DNA from: Cupriavidus basilensis
Lineage (GTDB): Bacteria > Pseudomonadota > Gammaproteobacteria > Burkholderiales > Burkholderiaceae
Length of the DNA: 64,000 nt
Reading direction: 5' to 3'
Assembly: GCF_000832305.1 (NCBI RefSeq)
Contig: NZ_CP010536.1
Coordinates: 3,286,001 to 3,350,000 of the forward strand
Positions 32,961-41,611 of the stretch are shown piece by piece (within the stretch, counting starts at the first letter, position 1; each line of letters begins with the position of its first letter). A program made the position numbers and the translations under genes. Below the pieces are notes generated by a model. That model had not been told where the DNA came from. It did not search any database and saw only the letters and a list, made by a program, of their open reading frames with translations.

Positions 32961-34512
32961 AGCGCAACGACGCCGCCACCATCGCCCGCAACTGGGGCTT
33001 GAGCACCTTGCCAAGCGCGCTCCTGGGCAGGCTGTCCACCAGCACCACCCGCTGCGGCAGCTTGAACCGCGCAATCGACAGCGCCAGCGTTTCACGCAGC
33101 GCCTCTGGCGCCAGCGCGGCGCGGTCCGCGCCGGCGGCTGCCACCACGACTGCAACCGGCACCTCGCCCCAGCGCGCGTCCGGCAGCCCCACCACCGCGC
33201 AATCCAGCACGCCGGGCAGGCCCAGCAGCGCGTTCTCGATCTCGGCCGGATAGATGTTCTCCCCGCCCGAGATGATCATGTCCTTGCTGCGGCCGACCAC
33301 CTCGATGCAACCATCGGCATTGCGATGCGCAAGGTCACCCGAGCGAAACCAGCCCTCGCGGAAATCCGGATGCTCCGGCTGCCGCCAGTAACCCTGCATC
33401 AGGTTGGCGCCCGCGAGCCAGAGTTCGCCCACGTCGCCGTCGGCGACCGCAATGCCTTGCGCATCGGCTAGCCGCACCTGCACCTCCGGCTGGGGCCAGC
33501 CGGCATAGCCGGGCCGGGCCTTGGCCTGGTCCAGCCGCAGCACGACCGATACGGGACCGGTCTCGGTAGCGCCGTAGACCTGCCCGAGCGCGACGCCGCG
33601 CGCATGGAAGGCATCGATATACGCGCGGGGAATCGGCGAGGAGCCAGCCATCACGCCGCGCAGCGAAGAGAGGTCCGCGCCTGGCCAGCCGGGATGTTCC
33701 AGCACCGCGCGCAGCGTGGCTGGCACCATCAGCGACAGCGTGGGCTGCGCCTGCGCGCACGCATCGAGCCAGGCATCCGGCGCGAAACGCTGGTGCAACG
33801 TCACCTGCGCCCCGGCCAGCAATGCCGGCAGCGTCTGGATGCACAAGCCGCCCACATGGAACAGCGGCAGCACGGACAAGACATGGTCGTCCCGCGTCAT
33901 GCCGTGCGCCCACCAGCTCGCGCGCGCGTTGGCCAGCAAGCCGGCCTGCGTGTGCAGCGCGCCCTTGGGATGGCCAGTGGAGCCGGAGGTGTAGACCAGC
34001 AGCAGCGGCGCCTCGCCGGGCGGCTGCGATGGCCTCGGCAGGGGGGTGTCCAGCGGCGCCGGCCGGTCGATCAGGCTATCGATCGGCGCCCGCGCGGCAG
34101 GCTCCGGCAGGGCGGCAGCCACCGCCGCCGCAGCCTGCGCGTGCGGCGCATCGTGGAACAGCACGCGGATGCCCGCATGCGCGGCGATGGCGCTCAGCTC
34201 CGGCACGGCCAGCCGGAAGTTCAGCGGCACGAAGATGGCCCCGAGCCTTGCGCACGCGAACAGGATGGCGAGCTGCAGATCGTGGTTCAGGCACAGCGTG
34301 CCCACGCGATCGCCCGGCTGCACGCCCCAGGTGCCGGCCAGGTGCGCGCAGACGCGTTCCACGCGGCGCCACAGCTTGCCGTAGTCGATGGTATAGCCAA
34401 GGCTATGCAGCGCTGGGCGCAGGGGCGCGGCGCTGACATGCGCATGCAGCGTGCGCAGCAGCGCCCCCGGCTCCGGCGTGCCAGCGAACAGCCGGTTGGC
34501 GCGCTCGCTCAT
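32959..34512 (-). CDS. AMP-forming acyl/aryl-CoA ligase
   Basis: This 517-residue protein is an acyl-adenylate-forming CoA ligase. LLVYTSGSTGHPKGALHTQ lies near residue 172-190, followed by a VYGATETGP switch region, WFRSGDLAHRNADGCIEVVGRSKDMIISGGENIYPAEIE, and a C-terminal Lys in LPRSALGKVLKPQLR. Size and motifs fit ligases for small aliphatic or aromatic acids. It is the last gene of a minus-strand operon and overlaps the upstream flavoprotein gene by four bases, which implies translational coupling. Its neighbours suggest that it activates a pyridine-type or other aromatic acid, but the substrate cannot be named. Confidence 0.88.
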   Translation of the reverse strand: MSERANRLFAGTPEPGALLRTLHAHVSAAPLRPALHSLGYTIDYGKLWRRVERVCAHLAGTWGVQPGDRVGTLCLNHDLQLAILFACARLGAIFVPLNFRLAVPELSAIAAHAGIRVLFHDAPHAQAAAAVAAALPEPAARAPIDSLIDRPAPLDTPLPRPSQPPGEAPLLLVYTSGSTGHPKGALHTQAGLLANARASWWAHGMTRDDHVLSVLPLFHVGGLCIQTLPALLAGAQVTLHQRFAPDAWLDACAQAQPTLSLMVPATLRAVLEHPGWPGADLSSLRGVMAGSSPIPRAYIDAFHARGVALGQVYGATETGPVSVVLRLDQAKARPGYAGWPQPEVQVRLADAQGIAVADGDVGELWLAGANLMQGYWRQPEHPDFREGWFRSGDLAHRNADGCIEVVGRSKDMIISGGENIYPAEIENALLGLPGVLDCAVVGLPDARWGEVPVAVVVAAAGADRAALAPEALRETLALSIARFKLPQRVVLVDSLPRSALGKVLKPQLRAMVAASLR

Positions 34513-35753
34513 TCGTCGCGCTCGCCCGACTCGTACAGGGTCTCGCGCCCCATGCGGTCCAGGATCAGCTCGGCGGTCCAGGGCAGCATCAGCGCGCCGC
34601 AGCGCGAATCGCGATAGAGCCGCTCCAGCGGCAGGTCCTTTAGCATGGACTGGCCGCCGCAGGTGCGGATCGCCAGCCGGGCGATATCGTTGGCGCCTTC
34701 CATCACGCTGTAGTGCGCGGCGTACAGCCGCATGCGCGCATCCTTCCCCGGGCTGGCGCAGGCTTCATGAATCACGCGCCAGAAGATCGAGCGCATGTTC
34801 TCCAGCTGGATGCGCATCTGCGCCACCGCGATCTGCTTGGTGGGATACATGCGGCGCTTCACCGGCGGCTGGCCCGGCACTTCGCCGCGCAGGTACTGCA
34901 CGGTGAAGTCGTATGCGGCCTGCGCCACGCCGAGATAGGTCGGCGAGAGCGTGAAGAACATGGCTGGCCAGGTCTGCGCCGCCTTGTAATAGACGCCACG
35001 CGGCATCAGCTGCTCCTGGTCGGCGACGAACACGTCCTTGAGCAGCAGCGTGCGCGACACGGTGCCGCGCATGCCCATCGGGTCCCACTCGCCGGTCACG
35101 GTGAGGCCTTCGGCCTTGCCCGGCACCGCGATGTAGAGCGTGTCGCGCATATCGGGCGAATGGTCCGCGCACTCCTCCGTGCAGAGGATGCCGTAGTAGT
35201 CCGCGGCGCCCGACAGCGATGCAAAGATCTTGCGGCCATTGAGCACCCAGCCGCCTTCGACCTTGCGCGCGCTGGTGCCGAAGGGCGCGTGCCCGGCGGC
35301 GGCGGCCGAGCCCTCCGAGAAGGGCTGAGCGTAGATTGCGCCGTCCTTCACCACGCGCGCAAAGTGCAACTCGCGCCGGGCCTCGTGCTCGGCGCGCTGC
35401 TCGGGCGTCATGGCGATGCCGTCGGCCAGCATGCCGGTCCACATGGTGGAGCAGATGTGCATGTTGTAGGTCAGCGCGGTGGCGCCGCAGAAGCGGCCGA
35501 TCTCCGCGCCCACCATGCAATACGTGGCGAAGTCCGCGCCCTCTCCCCCGAACTCGCGCGGCACGCACAAGGCCAGCAGGCCGGCCTCGCGCAAATCGTC
35601 ATAGTTGGCAAAGGGGAAGCTGGCCTCGCGGTCCCACTGCGCCGCGCGCGGGGCAAAGCGCTCGCGGCCGAGCCGGTTGGCGAGCGTCAGCAGGCGCTCC
35701 TGCGCCTCGGTGAAATCGGCACTGCCGACAGCGGGGATGAAGTCCAGTGGCAT
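34509..35753 (-). CDS. Acyl-CoA-dehydrogenase-like flavoprotein, catalytic Glu apparently absent
   Basis: This 414-residue protein has the acyl-CoA dehydrogenase fold: an N-terminal helical domain (FTEAQERLLTLANRLGRERFAPRAAQWD), a beta domain with KVEGGWVLNGRKIFASLSGAADYYGILC, and a C-terminal bundle ending with LAIRTCGGQSMLKDLPLERLYRD. True dehydrogenases follow that point with YEGTxEI, whose Glu is the catalytic base. Here the region reads SRCGALMLPWTAEL, so no Glu is at that place. That suggests a flavin-dependent monooxygenase of the same fold, possibly using reduced flavin from the reductase at 37929. The start at 35753 (PLDFIPAVGSADFTEAQ) was chosen over an upstream frame without similarity. 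Confidence 0.85.
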   Translation of the reverse strand: MPLDFIPAVGSADFTEAQERLLTLANRLGRERFAPRAAQWDREASFPFANYDDLREAGLLALCVPREFGGEGADFATYCMVGAEIGRFCGATALTYNMHICSTMWTGMLADGIAMTPEQRAEHEARRELHFARVVKDGAIYAQPFSEGSAAAAGHAPFGTSARKVEGGWVLNGRKIFASLSGAADYYGILCTEECADHSPDMRDTLYIAVPGKAEGLTVTGEWDPMGMRGTVSRTLLLKDVFVADQEQLMPRGVYYKAAQTWPAMFFTLSPTYLGVAQAAYDFTVQYLRGEVPGQPPVKRRMYPTKQIAVAQMRIQLENMRSIFWRVIHEACASPGKDARMRLYAAHYSVMEGANDIARLAIRTCGGQSMLKDLPLERLYRDSRCGALMLPWTAELILDRMGRETLYESGERDE

Positions 35754-35811
35754 GATCGTGTCTCCCGGGCATCGGCCACGCGCGTGGCGATGCCGCGATG
35801 TTCTTGTGGAT

Positions 35812-36654
35812 TCAGTGCAGCGGGAAATGCCGCCCCAGGAAGCCGAGCACGGCGGCATTGAAATCCGCCGGGCATTCCATGCAAGCCAGGTGGCCCACCG
35901 CGGGCAGGCACAGGTACTCGGCGCCGGTGATCTTCTGCGCCATGCGCTCCATCACGGCGGGCGCGGCATTGGCGTCGTGCTCGCCGGCCAGCACCAGCAC
36001 CGGCACGGTGATGCGCGCCAGCACTTCGCGCCGGTCAAAGCGCACCAGCGCCTGCAGGGCGGCGCGATAGGTGTCGGGCGGCACGGCCGCCATCACGCTG
36101 GCGGCGAACGCCACCGCGCGAGGCTCGGCCTGCGGCGCGACCATGGCGCGCACCAGCCCGTTGGCCATCTCCGCCATGGTCTTGCCGGCGTCGAGCGGCG
36201 CCGTGCGCGCGGCCACGAAATCGCGTTGCCACTGGCCATCGGCCTTGCCGAATGCCGGCGACGTTCCGGACAGCACCATGCCGTCGATCAGTCCGGGCAT
36301 GGCTGCGTAAGCTTCCTGCGCGACCATGCCGCCCATGCTGTGGCCTAGCAGCACCACGCGCCGGCCCGCATCGCGCTCGGCCTTCAGCAGCGGCTGCAAG
36401 GCTTGCGCCAGCCCGGCGAAATCACAGGGATCGATCATGGCGCTGTCGCCGTAGCCAGGCATGTCCCATGCCACCGCGCGATAGCCCGCTTGCACCAGTG
36501 CAGCGATCTGCGCCGGCCACGCGGCCTTGCCGCCGCCGATGCCATGCAACATCACGACGGACACGGGGCCGGCGCCCTGCGCGATGGTGGAGATGCCATT
36601 GGCATGTGTCTGGGGTTGGGGTTGGGTCGTGCCAGGATTCACGTTCTCGTTCAT
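35812..36654 (-). CDS. Alpha/beta hydrolase in the NicX-like operon
   Basis: This 280-residue protein is an alpha/beta hydrolase. SVVMLHGIGGGKAAWPAQIAALVQAGYRAVAWDMPGYGDS forms the oxyanion and strand region. GHSMGGMVAQEAYAAMPG is the nucleophile elbow, VLVLAGEHDANAAP carries the acid, and LPAVGHLACMECP the histidine. Its ATG overlaps the stop of the NicX-like gene by four bases. In nicotinate catabolism the gene beside nicX encodes NicD, an alpha/beta-fold N-formylmaleamate deformylase; this gene occupies the equivalent place. Activity on such a ring-cleavage product is therefore a reasonable guess, not shown by residues alone. Confidence 0.85.
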   Translation of the reverse strand: MNENVNPGTTQPQPQTHANGISTIAQGAGPVSVVMLHGIGGGKAAWPAQIAALVQAGYRAVAWDMPGYGDSAMIDPCDFAGLAQALQPLLKAERDAGRRVVLLGHSMGGMVAQEAYAAMPGLIDGMVLSGTSPAFGKADGQWQRDFVAARTAPLDAGKTMAEMANGLVRAMVAPQAEPRAVAFAASVMAAVPPDTYRAALQALVRFDRREVLARITVPVLVLAGEHDANAAPAVMERMAQKITGAEYLCLPAVGHLACMECPADFNAAVLGFLGRHFPLH

Positions 36655-37757
36655 GCGCTTGCCTTGTTGTTTGAATGGGCCGCTTCGGGCGTGGCCGGAC
36701 CGACGAGCCGGCCCTCGTCCACCTCGCCCACGCCGTCGAGCGTGATCGTGCAGTTGCGCAGCGGCAGGTCGAAGTGGCCCAGCGTGTGGCGCCCGGCAAC
36801 CTCGTTGGCGCCGGTGGAGTAGAGGAAGTTGCCGGCAAAGGCGCGCAGCTCCGTGCCATTGCAGTCGCGCTTGTCGTAGAACGTCATCGCATCCCAGCGG
36901 GCCTGAGGGTTCAAACCCCAGCCCACGTGCGAAACCGCGTAGGCGTCGCGCGTGCCTTCGCGGTCGGCCCACGCCGCGTAGTAGCCGCGCATCATGTCGG
37001 CGTCCATGCCCTGCCCTTCGATGCCGACCATGTAGTCATCCTCGATATGGCAGACGATGGTGTCGCGCAGGTAGGTCTTGAAGGTCAGGTTGACGTCGCC
37101 CGGTGCGAGCACCAGCGTGCCGTTGACCTGCCCGCCGGCGGGAAAGGCCAGGCACAGGCCGCCCGGCCAGTGCGCGACCTGGCCCGGCTTGTTGCAGTAG
37201 CCCCAGACGCCGCCGACGCGCGCGCTTGCAAGCCCGACGCGCAACTCGGTGCCGGCGGCCGAATGCACGCGCATCTCGCCTGCGCCCCGCAACCGTTTCA
37301 TGGCCGCTCGCACGCTGCTCTCCAGCGTTGGATCGGGCAGGCAGCGCTCCAGGATCTCGGGATGTTCGTTGCTGACCATCAGCAGGCGCGGCACGATGCC
37401 GTCGGCGCCTTTGAGGATCTGCGGGAGTTCGGGCGCATGCAGCAGGCCCTCCACGGTGCAATCGATTACCAGGTGGCAGCGCTGCAAGGCGGCCACCACC
37501 GGGGCGAGTTGCTGCAAGGCATCGCTGGCGCCGGTGGAACGCACTGGCGCGGGCGCGGAAAGTGCCGGGGACGGCACCCGGATGCGCACGGGCGTGGCGC
37601 CCAGCGATTGCACCGCCAGTTCCGCCAACTCCACATTGACGCGTCGGGATTGGGACTCCGTTACAATCCCAACCACTTCCTGGGCGGACAGGGCGCACAG
37701 TTCAAGGGTGCGTCGAAAAGCCGCCAGCCAGCGGTGCTCGATTTGCTCGATGAGCAT
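36651..37757 (-). CDS. NicX-like 2,5-dihydroxypyridine 5,6-dioxygenase family protein
   Basis: This 368-residue protein resembles 2,5-dihydroxypyridine dioxygenase NicX of Pseudomonas putida, an iron(II) ring-cleaving enzyme of the M29 aminopeptidase-like fold. SHVGWGLNPQARWDAM and AGNFLYSTGANE, then GHFDLPLRNCTI, match the NicX C-terminus. Candidate iron ligands are His277, His328 and Asp330, corresponding to the His, His and Asp known in NicX. The start at 37757 has AGGAGGAG upstream. As first gene of the operon it is divergent from the flavin reductase. The closest alternative is another M29-related peptidase, which these residues make less likely. The true substrate may differ from 2,5-dihydroxypyridine. 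Confidence 0.82.
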   Translation of the reverse strand: MLIEQIEHRWLAAFRRTLELCALSAQEVVGIVTESQSRRVNVELAELAVQSLGATPVRIRVPSPALSAPAPVRSTGASDALQQLAPVVAALQRCHLVIDCTVEGLLHAPELPQILKGADGIVPRLLMVSNEHPEILERCLPDPTLESSVRAAMKRLRGAGEMRVHSAAGTELRVGLASARVGGVWGYCNKPGQVAHWPGGLCLAFPAGGQVNGTLVLAPGDVNLTFKTYLRDTIVCHIEDDYMVGIEGQGMDADMMRGYYAAWADREGTRDAYAVSHVGWGLNPQARWDAMTFYDKRDCNGTELRAFAGNFLYSTGANEVAGRHTLGHFDLPLRNCTITLDGVGEVDEGRLVGPATPEAAHSNNKASA

Positions 37758-37894
37758 AGGTCTCCTCCTGGTGCGATCTGCTGCGATCCTGGCAGGGTCC
37801 CGGGGGAATGGCTTTGGTGCGCCAGCCCACCGATGCCTCCCGCCGGACGCATTAGCTTTGTGCTTGTGATTCTTGTCGCTGGCGCAAATAATAT

Positions 37895-37906
37895 ATGAAA
37901 TTTCAT
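37895..37906. promoter_or_regulatory. Palindromic operator candidate ATGAAATTTCAT
   Basis: A perfect 12-base palindrome lies in an AT-rich stretch between the divergent NicX-like gene and the flavin reductase gene. The nearby MarR regulator at 38500 is the natural candidate to bind it and control both directions. It overlaps an upstream ATG of the reductase frame, which argues for the later start at 37929. Confidence 0.5.
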
Positions 37907-37928
37907 GGATCCCAGTGGAGCCCGCACT

Positions 37929-38483
37929 ATGGGCATGCCTGAGGCCACGCCAAGCATCATCGGCAAGGCCGCTTCTCCCGATTTCGATACGCTGCATTTC
38001 CGGCGCACGCTGTCCCAGTTCGCCACCGGCGTAACGGTGATCACTACCCGCGCGGGCCTTGGCTCGCCGCCGGGCGCGCCGTTCGTGGGCATTACCGCCA
38101 GCTCGTTCAACTCGGTCTCGCTCGATCCGCCGCTGGTGCTATGGAGCATGGCCACGCGCGCCAACAGCCTGCCGATGTTCCGCGACGGCTCGCACTACAT
38201 CATCAATGTGCTGTCGGCCTCGCAACTGGACCTGTGCCAGCGCTTCGCCACGCTCAAGGGCGACCGCTTCGCGGGTGTCGACTACCGCCTGTCCGAGAAC
38301 GGCCTGCCGATCCTGGCCAACGCGCTGGCCTGGTTCGAATGCCATAACCGCAGCCGCTACGACGAGGGCGACCACGTCATCTTCGTGGGCGAGGTGGAGC
38401 GCTGCGGCGTGCACGACAACGCGGGCAACCCGCTGGTGTTCCACGACGGCCGCTTTGCCACCACCGATCCGCTGACGGACTGA
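37929..38483 (+). CDS. Flavin reductase (HpaC/RutF-like)
   Basis: This roughly 184-residue protein is a flavin reductase of the HpaC-like split-barrel type, which uses NAD(P)H to reduce free flavin for a partner monooxygenase. The core FRRTLSQFATGVTVITTRAG, FVGITASSFNSVSLDPPLVLWSM and YIINVLSASQLDLCQRFA are family marks, with DHVIFVGEVERC near the end. The start at 37929 was chosen because GGAG lies eight bases upstream; an in-frame ATG at 37905 overlaps the operator palindrome. It precedes the MarR gene by 16 bases. Its partner is probably the dehydrogenase-like flavoprotein at 34509. Confidence 0.88.
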   Translation: MGMPEATPSIIGKAASPDFDTLHFRRTLSQFATGVTVITTRAGLGSPPGAPFVGITASSFNSVSLDPPLVLWSMATRANSLPMFRDGSHYIINVLSASQLDLCQRFATLKGDRFAGVDYRLSENGLPILANALAWFECHNRSRYDEGDHVIFVGEVERCGVHDNAGNPLVFHDGRFATTDPLTD

Positions 38484-38499
38484 AGTCCGGGCGCAGCAC

Positions 38500-38964
38500 A
38501 TGAAGGATTCGCCCAAGCCGGCCCCGGCGGCCCCAGACGCTTTTGTCGATGGCTACCTGCCTTATCTGCTGGCGCGGGCCAGCCACCTTGTGTCGGGCGA
38601 GTTCCACCGGCAGGTCGAGGCAGCCGGGCTCTCCGTGCCCGAATGGCGCGTGCTGGCCACGCTGGCCGACCGGCCAGACTGCACCATCGGCGCGCTGGCC
38701 GATATCACGCTCACCAAGCAGCCCACCCTGACCAAGCTGATCGACCGCATGGCCGCCGACGGCCTCGTCACGCGGCGCAACGGTGCCCTGGACCGCCGCC
38801 ATGCGCTGGTATCGATCACCGCGCGCGGGCGCGCCCGCGCCCGCGCCCTGCTCGACCAGGCCGCCGCGCACGAGCAACAAGTGCTGGATGACTTTGGCGT
38901 CGCGCAGGGCAACCAGCTCAAGGACACCTTGCGCCGCCTGATCGCGCTGCACGCGCCGCGCTGA
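38500..38964 (+). CDS. MarR-family transcriptional regulator
   Basis: This 154-residue protein is a MarR-type winged helix-turn-helix regulator. PEWRVLATLADRPDCTIGALADITLTKQPTLTKLIDRMAADGLVTRRNGALDRRHALVSITARGRA covers the recognition helix and wing. It follows the flavin reductase by 16 bases and probably shares its transcript. MarR proteins commonly repress divergent aromatic-catabolism operons and are released by the substrate; NicR of nicotinate catabolism is a MarR member. The palindrome at 37895 is the likely target. The ligand is unknown. Confidence 0.9.
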   Translation: MKDSPKPAPAAPDAFVDGYLPYLLARASHLVSGEFHRQVEAAGLSVPEWRVLATLADRPDCTIGALADITLTKQPTLTKLIDRMAADGLVTRRNGALDRRHALVSITARGRARARALLDQAAAHEQQVLDDFGVAQGNQLKDTLRRLIALHAPR

Positions 38965-38977
38965 GCGCCGGTAGCCC

Positions 38978-39460
38978 TCAGGGCCGCGGCTCGCCCTTGA
39001 CGACCGCCAGCGGCGAGCCATCCGTCTTGATCCTTTGCAGCACGATGTTCGAGCGGATATCCATCACGCCCGGCGTGCGGTAGAGCCGGTTCACGATGAA
39101 ATCCGAGTAGTGCTTGAGGTTGCGCGCCTGCACAGTCAGGATGTAATTGCTGTCGCCGGTGATGATGTAGGCCGACACCACTTCAGGCCAGGATTGCACC
39201 GCCGCGTTGAAGGTATCGTGCCAGCCCTCGGTTTCGGGACGCATCGACACCTGCACGATCGCCTCCAGTTCCAGGCCGAGCCGCTCGGCGTCGAACCACG
39301 CCCGGTAGCCGCCGATCACACCATCCTCCTCCAGCAAGCGCACCCGCCGCAGGCAGGCCGAAGGCGACAGCGCCACGCGGTCGGCCAGGTCCTGGTTGCT
39401 GATGCGCCCGTTCTCCTGGAGGCAGGTCAGGATGCGCAAATCGATGGGATCCAGGTTCAT
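38978..39460 (-). CDS. Lrp/AsnC-family regulator of the kyn operon (KynR-like)
   Basis: This 160-residue protein is an Lrp/AsnC regulator. It starts NLDPIDLRILTCLQENGRISNQDLADRVALSPSACLRRVRLLEEDGVI, the DNA-binding helix-turn-helix, followed by a RAM effector domain with YIITGDSNYILTVQARNLKHYSDFIVNRL. It is divergent from kynB. In Pseudomonas aeruginosa and related bacteria an Lrp-type protein, KynR, activates kynurenine genes in response to kynurenine; the same genomic position makes that role likely here. Repeated TTTCGCA/TGCGAAA elements in the intergenic region are candidate sites. Confidence 0.9.
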   Translation of the reverse strand: MNLDPIDLRILTCLQENGRISNQDLADRVALSPSACLRRVRLLEEDGVIGGYRAWFDAERLGLELEAIVQVSMRPETEGWHDTFNAAVQSWPEVVSAYIITGDSNYILTVQARNLKHYSDFIVNRLYRTPGVMDIRSNIVLQRIKTDGSPLAVVKGEPRP

Positions 39461-39537
39461 TTCGCAGATTCTTCCATGATTCTCTTCATAAATGAAATTC
39501 TATGCGAAAACCACTGGAATCCACTGGCCATTTCGCA
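39460..39537. promoter_or_regulatory. Repeat array between kynR-like gene and kynB
   Basis: TTTCGCA at 39460-39466, TGCGAAA at 39503-39509 and TTTCGCA at 39531-39537 form one large inverted repeat and one smaller one. CCACTGG repeats at 39511 and 39521, one helical turn apart. Multiple spaced half-sites are characteristic of Lrp-family operators. Assignment to the KynR-like protein is inference. Confidence 0.45.
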
Positions 39538-39622
39538 AGCCTCTTGTCCGTAATATTGACTATCATGCCGTCATCCGCTCCATGAAGAGCCTTGGAACGC
39601 CGCTCCCAGGCGTCAGCCCCCG

Positions 39623-40288
39623 ATGACGAACCGCCCCACCCCCGATACCAACGATAGGCCGCGCCAGCTCTGGGACATCAGTCCCGCGCTCTCGCCCGAC
39701 ACGCCGGTGTGGCCGGGCGACACGCCGTTCCAGCTCGAGCGCAACTGGCAGATCGACGCCCACTGCCCCGTCAATGTCGGGCGCATCACCTTGTCGCCCC
39801 ACACCGGCGCCCACGCCGATGCGCCGCTGCACTACGCCGCCGACGGCGCGCCCATCGGCGAGGTGGACCTGGCGCACTACCTCGGCCCGTGCCGGGTGAT
39901 CCATTGCATCGGCGTGGCCCCGCTGGTCGAGCCCCGCCACATCGGGCATGCGCTGGCAGGCGCACCGCCGCGTGTGCTGCTGCGCACTTACCAGCAAGCG
40001 CCGCTGGCAAAGTGGGACCCGGACTTCTGCGCGGTCGCGCCGGAAACCATCGCGTTGCTCGCAGAGCACGGCGTGATGCTGGTCGGCATCGACACGCCCT
40101 CGCTGGACCCGCAGGAATCCAAGACCATGGCCGCGCACAACATGGTGCGCCGGCATCGCCTGGCCATCCTCGAAGGCCTGGTGCTCGACGCCGTGGCCGA
40201 GGCCGACTACGAACTGATTGCCCTGCCCCTGCGCTTTGCCGGACTCGATGCAAGCCCGGTGCGCGCCGTGCTGCGCAGCCTGGCCTGA
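39623..40288 (+). CDS. kynB: Kynurenine formamidase KynB
   Basis: This 221-residue metal-dependent hydrolase cleaves N-formylkynurenine to kynurenine and formate. It starts with an extra 15 residues and then [22 protein letters not shown]. The zinc motif [20 protein letters not shown] and the catalytic-loop IGVAPL follow; [32 protein letters not shown] ends in the family pattern. It begins the kynBUA operon, with kynU 53 bases downstream. Length is normal for KynB. The neighbouring regulator is divergent. Confidence 0.95.
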   Translation: MTNRPTPDTNDRPRQLWDISPALSPDTPVWPGDTPFQLERNWQIDAHCPVNVGRITLSPHTGAHADAPLHYAADGAPIGEVDLAHYLGPCRVIHCIGVAPLVEPRHIGHALAGAPPRVLLRTYQQAPLAKWDPDFCAVAPETIALLAEHGVMLVGIDTPSLDPQESKTMAAHNMVRRHRLAILEGLVLDAVAEADYELIALPLRFAGLDASPVRAVLRSLA

Positions 40289-40341
40289 ACGATCGCACTG
40301 AACGACCCGAACCCAACCTCCCCCCAGGAAACCTCTCACAC

Positions 40342-41598
40342 ATGACCGCAATGACTCGCGAGCAATGCCTCGCCCTCGACCAAGAAGATCCGCTGCGCCG
40401 CCTGCGCGACCAGTTCGCGCTCCCGCAAGGCGTGATCTACCTCGATGGCAACTCGCTGGGCGCGCGCCCGCGCAGCGCCGCGGCACGCGCCGCCGAAGTG
40501 GTGAGCGAGGAATGGGGTACGGGCCTGATCCGCAGCTGGAACACAGCCGGCTGGTTCGAACTGCCCCAGCGCCTGGGCAATATGCTGGCACCGCTGATCG
40601 GCGCCGGCGAGGACGAAGTCGTGGTGACCGACACCACCTCCTCCAACCTGTTCAAGGTGCTGGCGGCCGCGCTGCGCGTGCAGCAGACCCGCGACCCGAA
40701 GCGCAAGGTGATCGTATCGGAAGCCAGCAACTTCCCCACCGACCTCTACATCGCGCAGGGGCTGGCCGACCTGCTGCAGCAAGGCTATTCGCTGCGCCTG
40801 GTGAATGCGCCCGAGGAGATCGATGCGGCGGTGGACGCCGACACCGCCGTGCTGATGCTGACCCATGTCAACTACAAGACCGGCGAAATGCTCGACATGG
40901 CCAGCGTGACCGAGATGGCGCATGCCCGCGGCGCGCTCACGGTGTGGGACCTGGCCCACTCGGCCGGCGCCGTGCCCGTGGCGCTCAAGGCTTCCGGTGC
41001 GGACTACGCGGTCGGCTGCACTTACAAGTACCTCAACGGTGGCCCCGGCTCGCCCGCCTTCCTGTGGGTCGCGCCGTCGCTGCGCGATGCTTTCTGGCAA
41101 CCGCTGTCCGGCTGGTGGGGCCATGCCGCGCCGTTCGCGATGGAACCCGGCTACCGCCCGCGCGAAGGCGTAGCGCGCTTCCTGTGCGGCACCCAGCCCA
41201 TTGCCTCGCTGGCCATGGTCGAATGCGGGCTCGATATCTATGCCCAGACCGACATGGCAGTGCTGCGCGCCAAGTCGCTGATGCTGACCGACCTCTTTAT
41301 CGCGCTGGTGGAAACACGCTGCGCCGCGCACCCGCTCGAACTGGTGACCCCGCGCGCCCATGCGCGCCGCGGCAGCCATGTGAGCTTTGCCCATCCGGAC
41401 GGCTTTGCCGTGGTGCAGGCCCTGATCGAGCGCGGCGTGATCGGCGACTACCGCGAGCCACGCATCGCGCGCTTTGGCTTCACGCCGCTGTACACCAGCT
41501 TCACCGAAGTCTGGGACGCAGTGGAAATCCTGCGCGACGTGCTCGACAGCGGCACTTACAAGGCAGAGCGTCACCAGACGCGCGGCCTGGTGACCTGA
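40342..41598 (+). CDS. kynU: Kynureninase
   Basis: This 418-residue PLP-dependent enzyme cleaves kynurenine to anthranilate and alanine. [16 protein letters not shown] near residue 35 and the [25 protein letters not shown] stretch are typical. The PLP lysine is Lys229 in [19 protein letters not shown], and the [12 protein letters not shown] segment holds the Asp that binds the pyridine nitrogen. The CRGEP-like [15 protein letters not shown] lies near the end. It is the middle gene of kynBUA. The ATG at 40342 has AGGAA upstream; a second ATG nine bases on is an alternative. Confidence 0.95.
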   Translation: MTAMTREQCLALDQEDPLRRLRDQFALPQGVIYLDGNSLGARPRSAAARAAEVVSEEWGTGLIRSWNTAGWFELPQRLGNMLAPLIGAGEDEVVVTDTTSSNLFKVLAAALRVQQTRDPKRKVIVSEASNFPTDLYIAQGLADLLQQGYSLRLVNAPEEIDAAVDADTAVLMLTHVNYKTGEMLDMASVTEMAHARGALTVWDLAHSAGAVPVALKASGADYAVGCTYKYLNGGPGSPAFLWVAPSLRDAFWQPLSGWWGHAAPFAMEPGYRPREGVARFLCGTQPIASLAMVECGLDIYAQTDMAVLRAKSLMLTDLFIALVETRCAAHPLELVTPRAHARRGSHVSFAHPDGFAVVQALIERGVIGDYREPRIARFGFTPLYTSFTEVWDAVEILRDVLDSGTYKAERHQTRGLVT

Positions 41599-41611
41599 GC
41601 AGGAGCACGCC

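Noticed and set aside
32799..33002. Short plus-strand open frame at the LysR remnant read as a small gene
   Set aside because: The protein matches only the end of a LysR domain and continues without meaning into the antisense of the ligase gene.
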